A DNA stretch of 6,650 bases from Christensenella sp. UBA5399 (lineage in GTDB: Bacteria; Bacillota; Clostridia; Christensenellales; Christensenellaceae), in contig DHOD01000046.1 of the NCBI GenBank assembly GCA_002407725.1, forward strand, positions 1 to 6,650, given 5' to 3'. Below are positions 5,590 through 6,650 of this stretch, piece after piece (position 1 is the first letter of the stretch; every line of letters begins with the position of its first letter). The notes beneath the pieces are model-generated. The model did no database searches. It saw only the letters and a list, made by a program, of their open reading frames with translations, and was not told the DNA's origin. The position numbers and the translations under genes were made by a program.

Positions 5590-6650
5590 ATGGAAAATGC
5601 AGTCTGGGAGTATATAAAAGAAAACAGGCTTGTTGAAGAGGGGCAGAACGTCGGGGTTGCCGTATCGGGCGGCGCCGATTCGATGGCGCTTCTTGTTTGT
5701 CTTACCGCTTTGGCGGACAGGCACGGCTTCCAGGTGTTGTGTATCCACTTCGAGCATGGAATCAGGGGCGAAGAATCGCTCCGGGATGCCGAGTTTGTGA
5801 CGGAGTACTGCGAGAGGGCGAGCATACCGCTTTTTGTGGGGGCGGCCGATGTGCCCGCACTTGCGGCGGAATGGAAGCTGAGTAGCGAGACTGCCGCCAA
5901 GAGGGCGCGTGAAAGTTATTTTGACTCGTTGCTGGAAAGCGGTGATGTGGATGTTGTGGCAACCGCCCATCACCAGGACGACAATGCGGAAAGCGTGCTG
6001 ATGCACATCTTTCGCGGGAGTGGGCTGGAGGGGCTCAAGGGCATCCATAACAAAAAGGGCGGTTATATACGGCCTTTGCTGTGTGTGGATTCCGGCGCGG
6101 TCATGCGGTATGTGGAGGAGCGGGAAATCCTCTATGTGGTGGACAGTACCAATGGAGAAAACCTGTACCGCCGCAATTACGTACGCAACGTGCTGCTGAA
6201 GGAGATTGAAAGCAATGTAAACCCGTCGGTTGTGCGGGCCGTGAACAGGCTCAGCGCGCTGGTGAAAGACGATATAGATTTTTTGGAACAGGCGTCGCGG
6301 ACCGCTTTTGCGGCATGCGCCGTGCACCGGGGAGACAGTGTGCGGATAGACGCGGCGCGGCTTGCCGGGCTCCATCCCGCCGTAGCGGGCAGGGTCATCC
6401 GGATGGCGTGCACGCGGCTCGGCATCCTGCAAGATATTGAAAAAGCGCATGTGGACGCCGTGATGGGATTAGCTATGGGCGGCCGCACCGGCGCAAAGGC
6501 AAACCTCTCGCGTGATTTGTGCGCCGAGATGGAATACGGCACGTTGATCATCCGTTTTGCGGGCCGCGAGGTAGATTACAGCTTCCAGTTGCGGCTGGAT
6601 ATCGACGATAAAAACGTATTGCCGTCCGGCAATACGTTTTTATCGTCGAT
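5590..6650 (+). CDS. tilS: tRNA(Ile)-lysidine synthetase, 3' end missing
   Basis: TilS ligates lysine to C34 of the CAU anticodon of a minor tRNA(Ile), using ATP, so that it reads AUA and is charged with isoleucine. It is normally essential. The visible 353 codons are open to the window edge; family members are usually about 430-470 residues, so the C-terminal domain is cut. The N-terminal ATP-pyrophosphatase domain has the P-loop VSGGADS (25-31), HFEHGIRGEES, ETAAKRARESYF, TAHHQDDNAESVL (from 125) and FRGSGLEGLKGI, all typical of TilS. The DSTN...RRNYVRN block (R194-N200) fits the tRNA-contact region, and an all-helical substrate domain follows. ATG 5590 is the natural start; AGGGG at 5573-5577 lies 12 bases upstream, a longer spacing than usual. 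AUA codons are common in this window, which fits a need for TilS. The last 50 bases form a perfect inverted repeat, so residues encoded by about 6625-6650 should be treated as doubtful. Confidence 0.95.
   Translation, partial: MENAVWEYIKENRLVEEGQNVGVAVSGGADSMALLVCLTALADRHGFQVLCIHFEHGIRGEESLRDAEFVTEYCERASIPLFVGAADVPALAAEWKLSSETAAKRARESYFDSLLESGDVDVVATAHHQDDNAESVLMHIFRGSGLEGLKGIHNKKGGYIRPLLCVDSGAVMRYVEEREILYVVDSTNGENLYRRNYVRNVLLKEIESNVNPSVVRAVNRLSALVKDDIDFLEQASRTAFAACAVHRGDSVRIDAARLAGLHPAVAGRVIRMACTRLGILQDIEKAHVDAVMGLAMGGRTGAKANLSRDLCAEMEYGTLIIRFAGREVDYSFQLRLDIDDKNVLPSGNTFLSS
6601..6650. repeat. Perfect 24-bp inverted repeat at the right edge
   Basis: Bases 6601-6624 are the exact reverse complement of 6627-6650, with only TC (6625-6626) between them. 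The repeat lies in the tilS reading frame without introducing a stop. Its inner part (AAAAACGTATTGCCG and its complement) resembles a symmetric terminator, but the symmetry runs beyond the A/T tracts to the final base. It could be a fold-back artefact at a contig end or a real hairpin. The symmetry itself is certain; its meaning is not. Confidence 0.9.

Noticed and set aside
5506..6450. Minus-strand open frame (314 codons) opposite tilS
   Set aside because: The plus strand shows the full set of TilS motifs over the same region. The minus translation has no recognisable domain.
1..6650. CRISPR array, insertion sequence, tRNA or rRNA gene
   Set aside because: No spaced direct repeats, transposase motifs, terminal repeat pairs flanking a gene, or tRNA/rRNA sequence blocks were seen.

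Overview
The window holds five protein-coding genes, one of them cut by the right edge, with compact intergenic control sequences. Mid-range GC content, sigma-A-type promoters, strong intrinsic terminators and a GGDEF-EAL protein with a Cys-motif PAS-like region suggest a Gram-positive anaerobe of the Clostridia, possibly Christensenellales-like. This placement is an inference from style and not from any marker gene, and it is only moderately secure.

Layout. (1) Positions 1-226 are an AT-rich to mixed leader with no gene I can support. (2) Positions 227-2263 (+) encode a cyclic-di-GMP protein: an N-terminal GAF/PAS-like sensory half, a degenerate GGDEF domain (FSDVF) and an EAL domain with all expected catalytic residues, so most likely a phosphodiesterase. 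(3) A perfect palindromic terminator at 2274-2299 separates it from a convergent class I SAM-dependent methyltransferase (2311-3090, -). (4) The 3091-3277 gap carries two divergent promoters, one for the methyltransferase and one for the next unit. (5) Positions 3278-5357 (+) form a two-gene operon: a WecE/RffA-type dTDP-4-amino-4,6-dideoxygalactose transaminase, followed after one base by a polyprenol-phosphate glycosyltransferase of the ArnC/GtrB/DPM type with two C-terminal membrane helices. The pair has its own promoter and a clear terminator (5380-5412). (6) tilS, tRNA(Ile)-lysidine synthetase, starts at 5590 (+) and runs off the right edge.

How the genes fit together. The transaminase and glycosyltransferase plausibly act in sequence: the first makes a nucleotide-activated amino sugar, the second moves a sugar to undecaprenyl phosphate on the inner face of the membrane for later decoration of a surface glycan. 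This parallels the ArnB-ArnC step order, but the sugar is predicted to be 4-amino-4,6-dideoxygalactose. No genes for dTDP-4-keto-6-deoxyglucose synthesis, an N-acetyltransferase or a flippase are in view. The c-di-GMP gene, the methyltransferase and tilS each appear to be separate transcription units.

The most striking non-gene signal is a perfect 24-bp inverted repeat with a 2-base loop that ends exactly at the last base of the window, inside the tilS reading frame. It is best read first as a possible contig-end fold-back artefact, and otherwise as a genuine hairpin within tilS.
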